The notes under the pieces: model-generated
What the model was told of the DNA's origin: nothing
Databases searched by the model: none
Seen by the model: the letters and a program-made list of their open reading frames with translations, nothing else
Source of the DNA: Methylococcales bacterium
Lineage (GTDB): Bacteria > Pseudomonadota > Gammaproteobacteria > Methylococcales > Methylomonadaceae
NCBI GenBank assembly: GCA_028712795.1
Contig: JAQTPT010000004.1
Location: forward strand, 1-64,000
DNA: 64,000 bases
Reading direction: 5' to 3'
Shown here: positions 56,205 through 64,000 of the stretch, in pieces
How the letters are laid out: each line of letters starts with the position of its first letter
How positions within the stretch are numbered: position 1 is the stretch's first letter
Program-made: the position numbers and the translations under genes

Positions 56205-56721
56205 ATTTTTTCTCCGGGTTGCGGGCCTTAATTGGTTGCTGAAAGTGTTTTATCCCATGCCCAAAGTACTTTTCACCAGCACAATAGGGTGCAGTCTTTT
56301 TACTCGGCTTTTTCCAACGAGGCTATATTAATAACGAAGCGGTATTTTACATCGTTTTTCATCAGCCGATCGTCAGTTTCAATTTTTTGTGGGAATAAGT
56401 TCGATACCGCAAGTGATGTTGTAGCTTGCCCAGAAGTCCAGCATTTCCTGAGTTTCTTTGCGCTTGCACCACCGTTAAGTAGCGGTTATGTGCGCTACCG
56501 TACCGACTGCTGTTGGCTTAGCTGCTAATCTACCTTCAAGATTTTGAGATGCCAGCCTGGTTCTAAGTAAACCGTGGCCTGTGAGACATCAGGGTCTATC
56601 GCAGTTGGCCGTTTACCCGGAAGTTAAGAAGGTTTTCTTCAGCTTCTTGGGATAAGCGCTTAAATTCAGATTTAATCGTTAAATACTTTTTTATATTTTT
56701 TGCATCATTGGAGATTTACCC
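56205..56721. promoter_or_regulatory. Upstream region of BON-DUF883 operon with palindromic site
   Basis: About 520 bases with no gene that I recognise. GTGCGCTACCGTAC at 56490-56503, an exact GTRCG-N4-CGNAC match, lies 219 bases before the BON lipoprotein gene. Confidence 0.5.
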
Positions 56722-57036
56722 ATGAAATACCTCATCAGATTTTTTTCCGCAATTATTTTAGCCTTAACATTACTCACTGCCGCAGGTTGCGCATCAACGC
56801 AAAAGCAGGAAGCAACCGGGGAATATGTTGACGACAGCGTTATTACCGCTAAAGTTAAAGCGGCCATATTGAATGAGCCTTCCTTAAGCTCTGCCGAAAT
56901 CAATGTTGAAACCTTCAAGGGCATAGTTCAATTGAGCGGTTTCGTAAACTCCCGTGCCGATATTAATAAAGCGGCGGTTGTTGCACGCAGCGTCGCCGGC
57001 GTGAAGTCAGTAAAAAATGACATGCGCCTCAAATAA
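56722..57036 (+). CDS. BON domain lipoprotein
   Basis: A 104-residue protein. The signal peptide ends at a lipobox LTAAGC (Cys23), so the mature form is lipidated. One BON domain follows (VDDSVITAKVKAAILNEPSL, INVETFKGIVQLSGFVNSRA, then VARSVAGVKSVKNDMRL), which is thought to bind phospholipid membranes. It resembles osmotically induced OsmY/YraP-type proteins. It heads a run of five same-direction small genes (two DUF883, a holin-like protein, and one unknown), probably one stress operon. Confidence 0.88.
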   Translation: MKYLIRFFSAIILALTLLTAAGCASTQKQEATGEYVDDSVITAKVKAAILNEPSLSSAEINVETFKGIVQLSGFVNSRADINKAAVVARSVAGVKSVKNDMRLK

Positions 57037-57051
57037 GACAAGGAAAATAAC

Positions 57052-57282
57052 ATGAATACCATAGACAAAGCCTCTGAATCAGCGCACAAAGCATTCGACA
57101 AGATCTCCGATGCGACCAGTCAGGCTGCGGAATCGCTTGGGGAAAAAGGGGATCAGCTGAAAAAAGCCGAGCAGCAATTGATGAAGAGTTGCCGTGGTTA
57201 TATCAGCGACAACCCCATCACGTCGGTGGGAATCGCGGTGACCGCAGGCTTTCTTCTGAGCCGTCTGTTGAGCCGGCGTTAG
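57052..57282 (+). CDS. DUF883 family protein, copy 1
   Basis: A 76-residue protein of the ElaB/YqjD type: a helical, charged N-terminal part (SAHKAFDKISDATSQAAESL) and a C-terminal membrane anchor with the family motif ISDNPITSVGIAVTAGFLLS followed by RLLSRR. E. coli relatives YqjD and ElaB bind ribosomes at the membrane in stationary phase. A similar copy follows 67 bases downstream, so the gene has been duplicated in tandem. Confidence 0.85.
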   Translation: MNTIDKASESAHKAFDKISDATSQAAESLGEKGDQLKKAEQQLMKSCRGYISDNPITSVGIAVTAGFLLSRLLSRR

Positions 57283-57349
57283 ACCATCAATCAACATATC
57301 AACTTAGACCCTTAAATCATATTTGTTTCAAGTAGAAGAGGAAATCATA

Positions 57350-57580
57350 ATGGAAACCATAGATAAAGCATCTAAATCCGCACATGAGGCTGTCGATAAG
57401 ATTGCCAGTGCGTCGAACCAGGCGGCGGAAGCGATTGGCGAGAAAGGCGAGCAACTAAAAAATGCCGAACAGCAATTGATTGAGAGTTGCCGCGGTTATG
57501 TACACGATAATCCCATAACATCCCTAGGTATTGCGGCAGCGGTAGGCTTTTTGCTGAGCCGTGTGTTGAGCGGTCGTTAG
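57350..57580 (+). CDS. DUF883 family protein, copy 2
   Basis: A 76-residue paralogue of the gene just upstream, with the same plan: METIDKASKSAHEAVDKIAS, GEKGEQLKNAEQQLIESCRG and VHDNPITSLGIAAAVGFLLS ending RVLSGR. ATG at 57350 aligns with the start of copy 1 and follows GGAAATC. Both copies keep the membrane anchor, so both are probably active. Confidence 0.85.
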   Translation: METIDKASKSAHEAVDKIASASNQAAEAIGEKGEQLKNAEQQLIESCRGYVHDNPITSLGIAAAVGFLLSRVLSGR

Positions 57581-57593
57581 GCTGATAAATACC

Positions 57594-58031
57594 ATGGCAA
57601 CGGCTACCCAAAAGGAGGAAAATTCAGGGCAAACTGCAATACGCGAAAGTATGGCAAGCGATTCAACTGTGCTTGAAGATGCCCGGTCGTTATGGCATGA
57701 ACTGCTGGGTTTAACCCATGATCACCTCCTGATCGCCACGCTGGAAGCGCGGCAGGCAGGAGAAAGTCTGGTGTCCATGATGTTGGCGGGTATAATGGCT
57801 GCGTTCTTGCTGAGTGCCGCTTGGATGGGAGTTATGGCCGCAGCCGTGCTCGGTCTCATCGATAATGGCATCGTAGCAAGTAACGCGATACTGCTTGCCG
57901 TTGCTTTCAATTTGCTGTTCGCGCTGATTCTCATTGCCGTGATACGCCGTAAAAGTCGTTCCCTTCAATTTCCTGCAACCCTCCGCTCTCTTCAGGCCAG
58001 GCCTCCAGTGCATAGGGACGCGCAGAAGTGA
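57594..58031 (+). CDS. Phage holin family / DUF1469 membrane protein
   Basis: A 145-residue protein with an N-terminal helical region (LEDARSLWHELLGLTHDHLL, then EARQAGESLVSMMLAGIMAA) and two membrane helices (FLLSAAWMGVMAAAVLGLID and AILLAVAFNLLFALILIAVI). This is the YqjE-like group of PF07332, which is chromosomal and usually placed after DUF883/YqjD genes (yqjD-yqjE-yqjK order in E. coli). The holin name is only a family label. The following gene starts four bases before its stop. Confidence 0.8.
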   Translation: MATATQKEENSGQTAIRESMASDSTVLEDARSLWHELLGLTHDHLLIATLEARQAGESLVSMMLAGIMAAFLLSAAWMGVMAAAVLGLIDNGIVASNAILLAVAFNLLFALILIAVIRRKSRSLQFPATLRSLQARPPVHRDAQK

Positions 58032-58429
58032 TCTTCAAAACCAAGCTTTCAAGCTTAAGCAAGTCCAAGTCACTGAAGGCTCAAATAAGGGACGCGGAAC
58101 AGAAAATATTAATTCGTCAGCGGGGAGTTGGTGTCCGGGCCACTCTACTGATTAAGAAAATTCACCAAGAGATGACTGCTCCTTCGACCTTACTGCTGGC
58201 GGGTGGCGTCGGATTTATCATTGGTGAACTCACCAGGCGCCAAACAACCAATAGCTTTGGTATCTCCAATAATCAGCAAAGCACAGGCGAAATTACGCCC
58301 TTAAAAACCGCGCTGAACCTCATAACTTTGATCCACTCTTTATACATTGCCTTGCCCCTAACATGGAAGGTCAAGTTTTCCCATCAACTTCGTGCGTCGG
58401 GTCGTCAAGCGCCAGAACGGCAAAACTAG
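58028..58429 (+). CDS. Unknown protein of the DUF883 operon (YqjK-position)
   Basis: A 133-residue protein with a basic N-terminus (LSSLSKSKSLKAQIRDAEQK), one likely membrane helix (STLLLAGGVGFIIGELTRRQ) and a C-terminal hydrophobic stretch (ITLIHSLYIALPL). The start is GTG at 58028, overlapping the stop of the holin-like gene by four bases. Its position matches E. coli yqjK, but sequence similarity to YqjK is not evident. It ends the operon. Confidence 0.6.
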   Translation: MIFKTKLSSLSKSKSLKAQIRDAEQKILIRQRGVGVRATLLIKKIHQEMTAPSTLLLAGGVGFIIGELTRRQTTNSFGISNNQQSTGEITPLKTALNLITLIHSLYIALPLTWKVKFSHQLRASGRQAPERQN

Positions 58430-58510
58430 CCGGCAAGATCCGCAGCTTCCTGTGAGACTGGCAATCAACGAAGACCAAAACGATAACTGATTCTGCTTTT
58501 TGGATAGTCC

Positions 58511-59353
58511 TTAATTATTTGTTGACACAGCTAACTCAGGCGCTGGTTGGAGGGGTATTGGGTTGGATGCCGTTGGTTCAGCCCAAACTGACATATAAGT
58601 CAGTGCCGCTTCCCCGATGATGGTCGCAAATGACGCGTCTGCCGCGTCCCGGCCTGTGCCGATACGGATAAATCCCTCAACCGGCGCCATTCTCGTAGCA
58701 TCAAACAAATACCAGCGCGTACCCAGATAAGCTTCAAAAAAACCATGGAAATCCGGTGGCTGCAAGGCTACTGCGTATCCTGAAACATAACGCGCGGGAA
58801 TACATAACGCCCGGCATAAGGCAATCGCAAGATGCGCATAATCCCGGCATACGCCGACGCGCTGGATTAATACATCGCAGGCGCTGGTGCTTTCGCCACT
58901 ACTGCCAGACTCATAGTCCAGATTGCTGTTTATCCAATCGCAAATTGCCGTAACCCTTGAAAAACCAGGCTCGACGTTGCCAAATACCCGTAAGGCAAAA
59001 TGGGTTAAACGATCGGACTCGCAATAACGGCTGGGGTTAAGGTAGGTCAATACTTCATTTGGCAATTGCGAATAACCGGTCTCGATAATTCCTGAGGTGT
59101 CATAAATTTCTGGATATAACTCCACATTCGCGCGATATTGAAGTTGCAGATCGCAGGGTTCGACAGTTAACCGGTACAGTTGAATAGCTTCAGGGCCTAA
59201 AGTGCTGGCCTCATATTGAATACTGGGGTTTAACAGCAAAGTCTCCTCGCTGATGATCTGGTGCGCAGTTCGTGCAGCCGCTACGTTGAAAAGAAAGCTG
59301 GTGGGACTTGTAACCGAATAAGTTAAATCGCAGCCCACTTGAATTATTGTCAT
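58511..59353 (-). CDS. Transglutaminase-like family protein
   Basis: A 280-residue cytoplasmic protein. The N-terminal 130 residues are the beta-rich bacterial transglutaminase N domain (LTYSVTSPTSFLFNVAAART). The catalytic core has Cys169 in RVGVCRDYAHLAIALCRALC, His203 in DFHGFFEAYL and Asp218 in LFDATRM, the protease/transglutaminase triad. Such proteins are often encoded with ATP-grasp or circularly permuted partners; none is nearby, so it is a single gene. The biochemical activity (amidase, protease or cross-linking) cannot be told from sequence. ATG at 59353. Confidence 0.9.
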   Translation of the reverse strand: MTIIQVGCDLTYSVTSPTSFLFNVAAARTAHQIISEETLLLNPSIQYEASTLGPEAIQLYRLTVEPCDLQLQYRANVELYPEIYDTSGIIETGYSQLPNEVLTYLNPSRYCESDRLTHFALRVFGNVEPGFSRVTAICDWINSNLDYESGSSGESTSACDVLIQRVGVCRDYAHLAIALCRALCIPARYVSGYAVALQPPDFHGFFEAYLGTRWYLFDATRMAPVEGFIRIGTGRDAADASFATIIGEAALTYMSVWAEPTASNPIPLQPAPELAVSTNN

Positions 59354-59830
59354 GATCGTTAACCTTAAACTGTTTAGGGAATAGATGACTGTTAAACGTT
59401 TAGTTGTTTAGCCATGTTAAACTTGATTTTACTATATCTTTTGGAGAGATCTTCGTTGGCTAACTATACATTGTTTTGAGGGCGTTAAGGAGCAAACTAA
59501 CAATATATTGTTGCCGTGAGTAGAGCCGGGTCCGGCTGAAGCGTCCGATTTATTGCCTGGTTGTGAATCCTGCATAATGAAGTAAATTGTTTTGAATAAG
59601 GTAAGCGGGCTAAAGATTTTTTATCGACCGCCAAACCGCTGAGAACGGGCATGCCCATTTACTCCGAAGAGGCCGAATCCGGCAACTCCCAAGACAGGGA
59701 GTGGGTGATGAAACAGGGTCAGTAAGTTTCAATGCAAGTCAATCAGGAAAATGGATTATAAAAAAGCCCCTATTATCAATAAGTAAAAATACTAAAAATT
59801 TTTATGGGGTACGGAATGTCGGGTTAAAAG
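59354..59830. other. Intergenic region, nothing recognised
   Basis: About 480 bases between the transglutaminase gene and the end of nuoN. No gene, RNA or repeat was recognised. There is no obvious T-rich terminator for the nuo operon. Confidence 0.35.
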
Positions 59831-61282
59831 TTATTCCATCGCATGGGATACCGGCTGAATGACATTTATCAAAAGGTCAGGATAAATACCAAACCAAAAC
59901 AGCAGCATAGTTAAAACGGCGAGCATTGCCATGGAAATGCGGTTTTGATTTGGTTTTCCGGGTTGTATTTCCGTTGCTTCGATGTTTATCGACATAACAA
60001 CGATAATTCTTAAATAGTAATAAAGCCCCAGGCCACTACCTGCGATAATGGCGAGCAGCAACCCCCACAACCGGCCATCGGCAGCGCTGGTAAAGATATA
60101 GAATTTCCCAATGAAACCGGCTGTCAACGGGATACCTGCCAATGAAAGCAGCATCAGCGTAAAACATGCTGCCAGCCAAGGCCGCCGCCAAAATAAACCG
60201 CGATAAAAGGAAATATCGCCGGCTTCCGTTTGGGATGTTGAAAGTACCGATACAACCCCGAAAGCGCCGATCGTGGTAATGAAATAAGCAACCAGATAAA
60301 ATGTAACGGACTCAATTGCCAGGGTATGAGTAATGCTCCTAGCGGCAATGAATGCGACCAACAAATAGCCCATATGGGCGATGGACGAATAGGCCAGCAA
60401 GCGTTTAACATTGTTTTGCAGCAAAGCCAGCAGATTGCCTATTAGTATGGATAACACGGCAATGAAGCTGAAGACGGTCATTAATGGCGTGTAAGCATAA
60501 CCCTGGGCGCTGACAAAATATCTCAGGAGGAGAACGAAAACGGCCCCTTTTGAAACGGTGGCGATAAATGCGGTAATCGGCGCGGGCGCGCCTTGATAGA
60601 CATCCGGCGTCCATAAATGGAACGGCACCAGGGAAAGTTTGAAACCCAGTCCAGCCACGATAAGAATTACGCCACTCAGAACCATGACGTTCATGGCCGG
60701 TTGATTGGCGATAAAATGACCAATGCCGCTGAAAGTGAGTTCACCGCTTTGCGCATAAATTAATGCCATGCCCATGAGCAAAAAAGCGGAAGAAACGCCG
60801 GATAAAATCAGATATTTGATCGCCGCTTCCAAAGGCCGTGTTTGCTTGAGCGGATAACCGATCAGTACGAAAAGAGAAATGCTGAGCGTTTCAAGACCCA
60901 AAAAAAATGCCGCAAAATGACTACTGGCAACCAACACGGAAGCGCCCAGGAGCGCCGTCAACAATAGCAATAAGAGCTCTTCGTTTTCTCCTTCGCGATC
61001 TTTGAAATAGTCAAAGCAAAATCCCAGCACGGCAAGACCTGCCGGCAGCAATAGCGCCATAAAGAACAAGGCGCAAGCATCCACCCGGATCAATAAAGTC
61101 GCATGAACAGGGCTTTCAGTCCAGGCGAAGCCCAGCGCCAGCAGTGAGGCTATTATTCCGAAAGCAGTAATGCAGCAAGTGAAGACAAAGCTTCGCCTGA
61201 TGGCAATGCCGAGCATTACCGCCAATACAGCGACGGACTGCGTGATAATGGGCGCAAGGGCGGCCAGCTGGTTACTGTTCAT
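59831..61282 (-). CDS. nuoN: NADH-quinone oxidoreductase subunit N
   Basis: NuoN is one of the three antiporter-like proton-pumping subunits of complex I. The 483-residue protein has about fourteen helices. Family features include LLLLLLTALLGASVLVASSH with FAAFFLGLETLSISLFVLIG (the conserved Glu), KYLILSGVSSAFLLMGMALI (conserved Lys), FHLWTPDVYQGAPAPITAFI and KRLLAYSSIAHMGYLLVAFI. Its start overlaps the nuoM stop by one base, indicating translational coupling. It is the last gene of the operon. Confidence 0.97.
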   Translation of the reverse strand: MNSNQLAALAPIITQSVAVLAVMLGIAIRRSFVFTCCITAFGIIASLLALGFAWTESPVHATLLIRVDACALFFMALLLPAGLAVLGFCFDYFKDREGENEELLLLLLTALLGASVLVASSHFAAFFLGLETLSISLFVLIGYPLKQTRPLEAAIKYLILSGVSSAFLLMGMALIYAQSGELTFSGIGHFIANQPAMNVMVLSGVILIVAGLGFKLSLVPFHLWTPDVYQGAPAPITAFIATVSKGAVFVLLLRYFVSAQGYAYTPLMTVFSFIAVLSILIGNLLALLQNNVKRLLAYSSIAHMGYLLVAFIAARSITHTLAIESVTFYLVAYFITTIGAFGVVSVLSTSQTEAGDISFYRGLFWRRPWLAACFTLMLLSLAGIPLTAGFIGKFYIFTSAADGRLWGLLLAIIAGSGLGLYYYLRIIVVMSINIEATEIQPGKPNQNRISMAMLAVLTMLLFWFGIYPDLLINVIQPVSHAME

Positions 61283-62778
61283 CAGGGTTCCATCGCAACG
61301 TTATCTTGCATGAGTTGCTTTAGGGCCGGGGCCGAGACATTCAATGCTGTCTGGGGTCCCAGGCCAAGCCATGCCGTGGCGAGCACAAGCAATCCCAGAG
61401 CGGCCAGCTCCCTGCGATTGAAATCGGAGCCAAATGACTGATTTTGCAGAGGGCCATGAAAGGCTTTTTGTATGATGATCAACGAATATATGGGAGATAA
61501 AACCAGAACGAGGGCGGTCACGGAGGTCAATAAAACGTTAACCTTAAAAGCCCCCAGCAGCACCAGAAACTCGCCGATAAAATTCCCCAAGCCGGGTAGT
61601 CCCAACGAGGCCATTGCGAAGAACAGCGCTAAAGCTGACAGCCGGGGTAATGTAGACCAAAGCCCTCCCATGCGTCCCATCTCACGGGTATGAAAACGTT
61701 CCTGCAAAGCGCCGGCAATCATAAATAACGCCGATGCGCTTATGCCGTGAGCCAGCATGGTGATAACTGCGCCCTGCATAGAGATCAGGTTCCAGGAAAA
61801 CAGCCCAAGCAAAATAAAACCCATGTGGCTGACACTGGTATAGGCAATCAGCCGTTTCAGATCAGACTGGGAGAAAGCCATCATTGCGGCATAAAGCACG
61901 CTCACCGCTCCCAAGGTCATGGCAACCGGGGCAAACTGATGCGCAGCTTCCGGAAACAACGGTATGACGAAGCGCAGCAAGCCATAAGCGCCTGTCTTAA
62001 GCATGACGCCGGCCAGAATAACGCTGCCTCCGGTGGGGGCCTGAGTGTGGGCATCCGGTAGCCAGGTATGAAAAGGCACTGCGGGAAGTTTGACAGTAAA
62101 CGCGATAAAAAAACCCAGCATCAGCCAAAATGCAACGTCTGGGTCGATTTTGAGGTTTTGCAATTTAAAATAATCAAACGTATAAGCGCCCGTTTGGTTA
62201 TGACTGATCTGGGCTAGAACCACTATCGCCAGCAACAGCAGAAGACTGCTGACTTGCGTGAAAATAACGAATTTTATTGCCGCATAAGTTTTGTTTTCAT
62301 GCCCCCAGATACTAATTAGAAAATACATCGGGATGATCATCAGTTCCCAGAAAAAAAAGAACAGGAACAGGTCAACCGACAAAAAAACGCCAACAGTCCC
62401 CGCCAGACAAGTGAGCAGATTAAAGAAAAAGAAACCCTGCCGGTTTTTTATTTCTGTCCATGAACTACTTACCGCCATGAAGCCAAGTAACACCGTCAAG
62501 GCTACCAAGAGCAGGCTGACGCCATCCATAGCCAAGTGAAAACCAATGCCGAATCGAGGGATCCAAGGCCGGTTAAAGCCGGCAAACCAAGCAGGTGACA
62601 TGCCCGTCGTCATAATGTCAATGCAGTCTGCCTTGGTATATTGCACGGCTACGAGCAACGCTTCCATACCCAAGGTAATGATTGCTATCCAGCGCGGCGC
62701 GTCCGGATTACTGCGTTCTGAAAGCAAGGAGGCAAAACCACCCAGACACAAAACAACGATCAAAACCGGCAGGATCAT
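61282..62778 (-). CDS. nuoM: NADH-quinone oxidoreductase subunit M
   Basis: NuoM is an antiporter-like subunit of complex I. The 498-residue protein starts MILPVLIVVLCLGGFASLLS; ATG at 62778 overlaps the nuoL stop by four bases (ATGA), so the longer frame to 62895 is rejected. Motifs: FFFFFWELMIIPMYFLISIW (conserved Glu), KFVIFTQVSSLLLLLAIVVL (Lys), FHTWLPDAHTQAPTGGSVIL and KRLIAYTSVSHMGFILLGLF. It follows nuoL directly and precedes nuoN, the standard order. Confidence 0.97.
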   Translation of the reverse strand: MILPVLIVVLCLGGFASLLSERSNPDAPRWIAIITLGMEALLVAVQYTKADCIDIMTTGMSPAWFAGFNRPWIPRFGIGFHLAMDGVSLLLVALTVLLGFMAVSSSWTEIKNRQGFFFFNLLTCLAGTVGVFLSVDLFLFFFFWELMIIPMYFLISIWGHENKTYAAIKFVIFTQVSSLLLLLAIVVLAQISHNQTGAYTFDYFKLQNLKIDPDVAFWLMLGFFIAFTVKLPAVPFHTWLPDAHTQAPTGGSVILAGVMLKTGAYGLLRFVIPLFPEAAHQFAPVAMTLGAVSVLYAAMMAFSQSDLKRLIAYTSVSHMGFILLGLFSWNLISMQGAVITMLAHGISASALFMIAGALQERFHTREMGRMGGLWSTLPRLSALALFFAMASLGLPGLGNFIGEFLVLLGAFKVNVLLTSVTALVLVLSPIYSLIIIQKAFHGPLQNQSFGSDFNRRELAALGLLVLATAWLGLGPQTALNVSAPALKQLMQDNVAMEP

Positions 62779-64000
62779 GACAGCAATCCTATGGCGATTA
62801 TGGCCACCGTACCTAATACCAGGGACGAAGCGTACCAACGCACGCGTCCGGTTTGAGATGCGCTGACCAAAAGATGCAGCTTTTGGCTGAGCCACGCAAT
62901 CGCGAGGTAGAGTCCATCTACCGCATCATTTTTATTCAATCGGGTGATGGTTTTAAAAGGGTGTACAAAAAGTTTGTCATAAAGCGCATCCATGCCCCAA
63001 CCGCCAAGAAAGAACAGCCTTAACGGTTTTGCCCAACTGTAATTTGCCAGACGTTGAGCAGAAAAAGCGCCGGTAAGATAGAACAGGACGGCGATCAACA
63101 AGCCAAGAAGAGGCGCGGCAACCGTTATGGCTGAAACAAGATTAAAAGTAAAATCACGGTCCGGGCTTGTTAAAACCGGAAATACCGTACCCAAAGGAAC
63201 CTGTAACATGCCGCCTGACAATGCCAAAATACCAAGCAGAAATAACGGGGCGCTCATGCACCAGCCAGGGCTCTTTTCCACGACCTCGGATTGGACACCG
63301 AAAAAAACCACAAACACCAGACGGAAGCTGTAGATGCCAGTGATCAGGGCGCCAAGACAACCCGCAGCCCACAGAACTGGAGAAACTTCAAAGACCGCCA
63401 TCAAGATCTCGTGTTTGCTATAAAAACCGGAAGTAAAAGGCAGTGCGGATAGTGCGGCACCGCCAATCATAAAACTCCAGAAAGTTAAGGGCATGGCTTT
63501 ACGTAGCCCACCCATTTTAATAATATTATGTTCTTGGTGAAAGCAGAAAATGACCGCGCCCGCGGCCAGGAACAATAGCGCTTTGAAGAAAGCGTGGGTC
63601 AGCAGGTGAAAAATCGCCGCTGACCATGCTCCGGCGCCTAAAGCAAGAAACATATAGCCAATTTGGCTGATGGTTGAATAAGCAAGTACGCGTTTGATGT
63701 CCGTCTGAACGAGAGCGGAGCAACCTGCGATCAACAACGTGAGCGCTCCAATCACCGCGACTACGAATTGAACCGTGGGTGCGAGCATGAATAAGGAATG
63801 GGTACGGGCAATCAGATAGACCCCCGCAGTGACCATGGTGGCCGCATGAATCAGTGCGCTAACCGGCGTAGGACCTGCCATGGCGTCGGGCAGCCAGGTT
63901 TGCAAAGGTAATTGCGCGGATTTTCCCACCGCCCCGCCCAACAATAACGCAGCCGAGACCATCGGCAGCAAGGTGCCGGGCGGCCATTGGTTCTCAGCCC
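62775..64000 (-). CDS. nuoL: NADH-quinone oxidoreductase subunit L, 5' end outside window
   Basis: The C-terminal 408 or so residues of NuoL, the distal antiporter-like subunit of complex I. The frame is open to the window end, so the start lies outside; TTG at 63971 is internal. Motifs: KSAQLPLQTWLPDAMAGPTP, SALIHAATMVTAGVYLIART, KRVLAYSTISQIGYMFLALG and the lateral helix region near the C-terminus (DALYDKLFVHPFKTITRLNK). It ends TGA overlapping the nuoM start. Confidence 0.96.
   Translation of the reverse strand, partial: AENQWPPGTLLPMVSAALLLGGAVGKSAQLPLQTWLPDAMAGPTPVSALIHAATMVTAGVYLIARTHSLFMLAPTVQFVVAVIGALTLLIAGCSALVQTDIKRVLAYSTISQIGYMFLALGAGAWSAAIFHLLTHAFFKALLFLAAGAVIFCFHQEHNIIKMGGLRKAMPLTFWSFMIGGAALSALPFTSGFYSKHEILMAVFEVSPVLWAAGCLGALITGIYSFRLVFVVFFGVQSEVVEKSPGWCMSAPLFLLGILALSGGMLQVPLGTVFPVLTSPDRDFTFNLVSAITVAAPLLGLLIAVLFYLTGAFSAQRLANYSWAKPLRLFFLGGWGMDALYDKLFVHPFKTITRLNKNDAVDGLYLAIAWLSQKLHLLVSASQTGRVRWYASSLVLGTVAIIAIGLLS

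Noticed and set aside
1..64000. CRISPR array, rRNA operon or prophage
   Set aside because: No regularly spaced repeats, no rRNA sequence and no phage structural genes were seen; the holin-family label at 57594-58031 belongs to a chromosomal YqjE-like protein.

Overview
The window looks like chromosome of a gammaproteobacterium of moderate GC content. The core is carA, carB, greA, yhbY, rlmE, ftsH, glmM, tpiA, secG and tRNA-Leu, a gammaproteobacterial order. A complex I cluster (nuoL-nuoM-nuoN) closes the window. A large set of small envelope-stress genes (CsbD, DUF883, BON, DUF3309, Thivi_2564, DUF2383, RlpA) and KaiC-like/hybrid-kinase genes recalls methanotroph genomes (Methylococcales). 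That taxonomic guess is inference; no methane-oxidation gene is in view.

Layout. 1-11 kb is a surface-polysaccharide and mobile region: the 3' part of an ISAzo13-type transposase, an O-antigen ligase-like protein, argH, then a PIG-L deacetylase, GtrA-like flippase, GNAT protein, a GT-C-type membrane protein and a polyprenyl-phosphate glycosyltransferase. Between these lie the decayed remains of a MaoC hydratase and a NeuD-like acyltransferase. 11.6-24.9 kb is housekeeping: pyrimidine/arginine precursor synthesis (carAB), transcription fidelity (greA), ribosome maturation (yhbY, rlmE), membrane proteolysis (ftsH), amino-sugar and triose metabolism (glmM, tpiA), secretion (secG) and tRNA-Leu(GAG). 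The carAB operon is split by an AT-richer two-gene cassette: an unknown protein followed by an ORC/CDC6-like AAA+ ATPase with a C-terminal helix-hairpin-helix. This is the best candidate for an undescribed system.

24.9-31 kb, just behind tRNA-Leu, is accessory DNA: a palindromic repeat, a broken helical gene, a small unnamed gene, and a convergent TIR-nSTAND1-transmembrane-FGE gene (a predicted NLR-like immune protein) cut by one in-frame TGA; then a GC-rich outer-membrane transporter gene.

31.6-59.4 kb is a stress and signalling island: glutathione reductase with a peroxiredoxin, several CsbD-type genes, small membrane proteins, RlpA, hemolysin III, an orphan GTPase, a KaiC-like ATPase operon, DUF3422, cytochrome b561, BON, a tandem DUF883 pair, a holin-like membrane protein and a transglutaminase. 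It contains three versions of one sensor module (hybrid histidine kinase followed by a REC-PAS regulator) in different states of decay, and two Crp/Fnr genes, one truncated. A 5-4-5 palindrome, GTRCG-N4-CGNAC, recurs in six intergenic positions of this island and only there as far as I could see by eye; its geometry fits a Crp/Fnr operator, so the local Crp/Fnr protein may run the island as a regulon.

59.8-64 kb, minus strand, is nuoL (cut by the window end), nuoM and nuoN, translationally overlapping.
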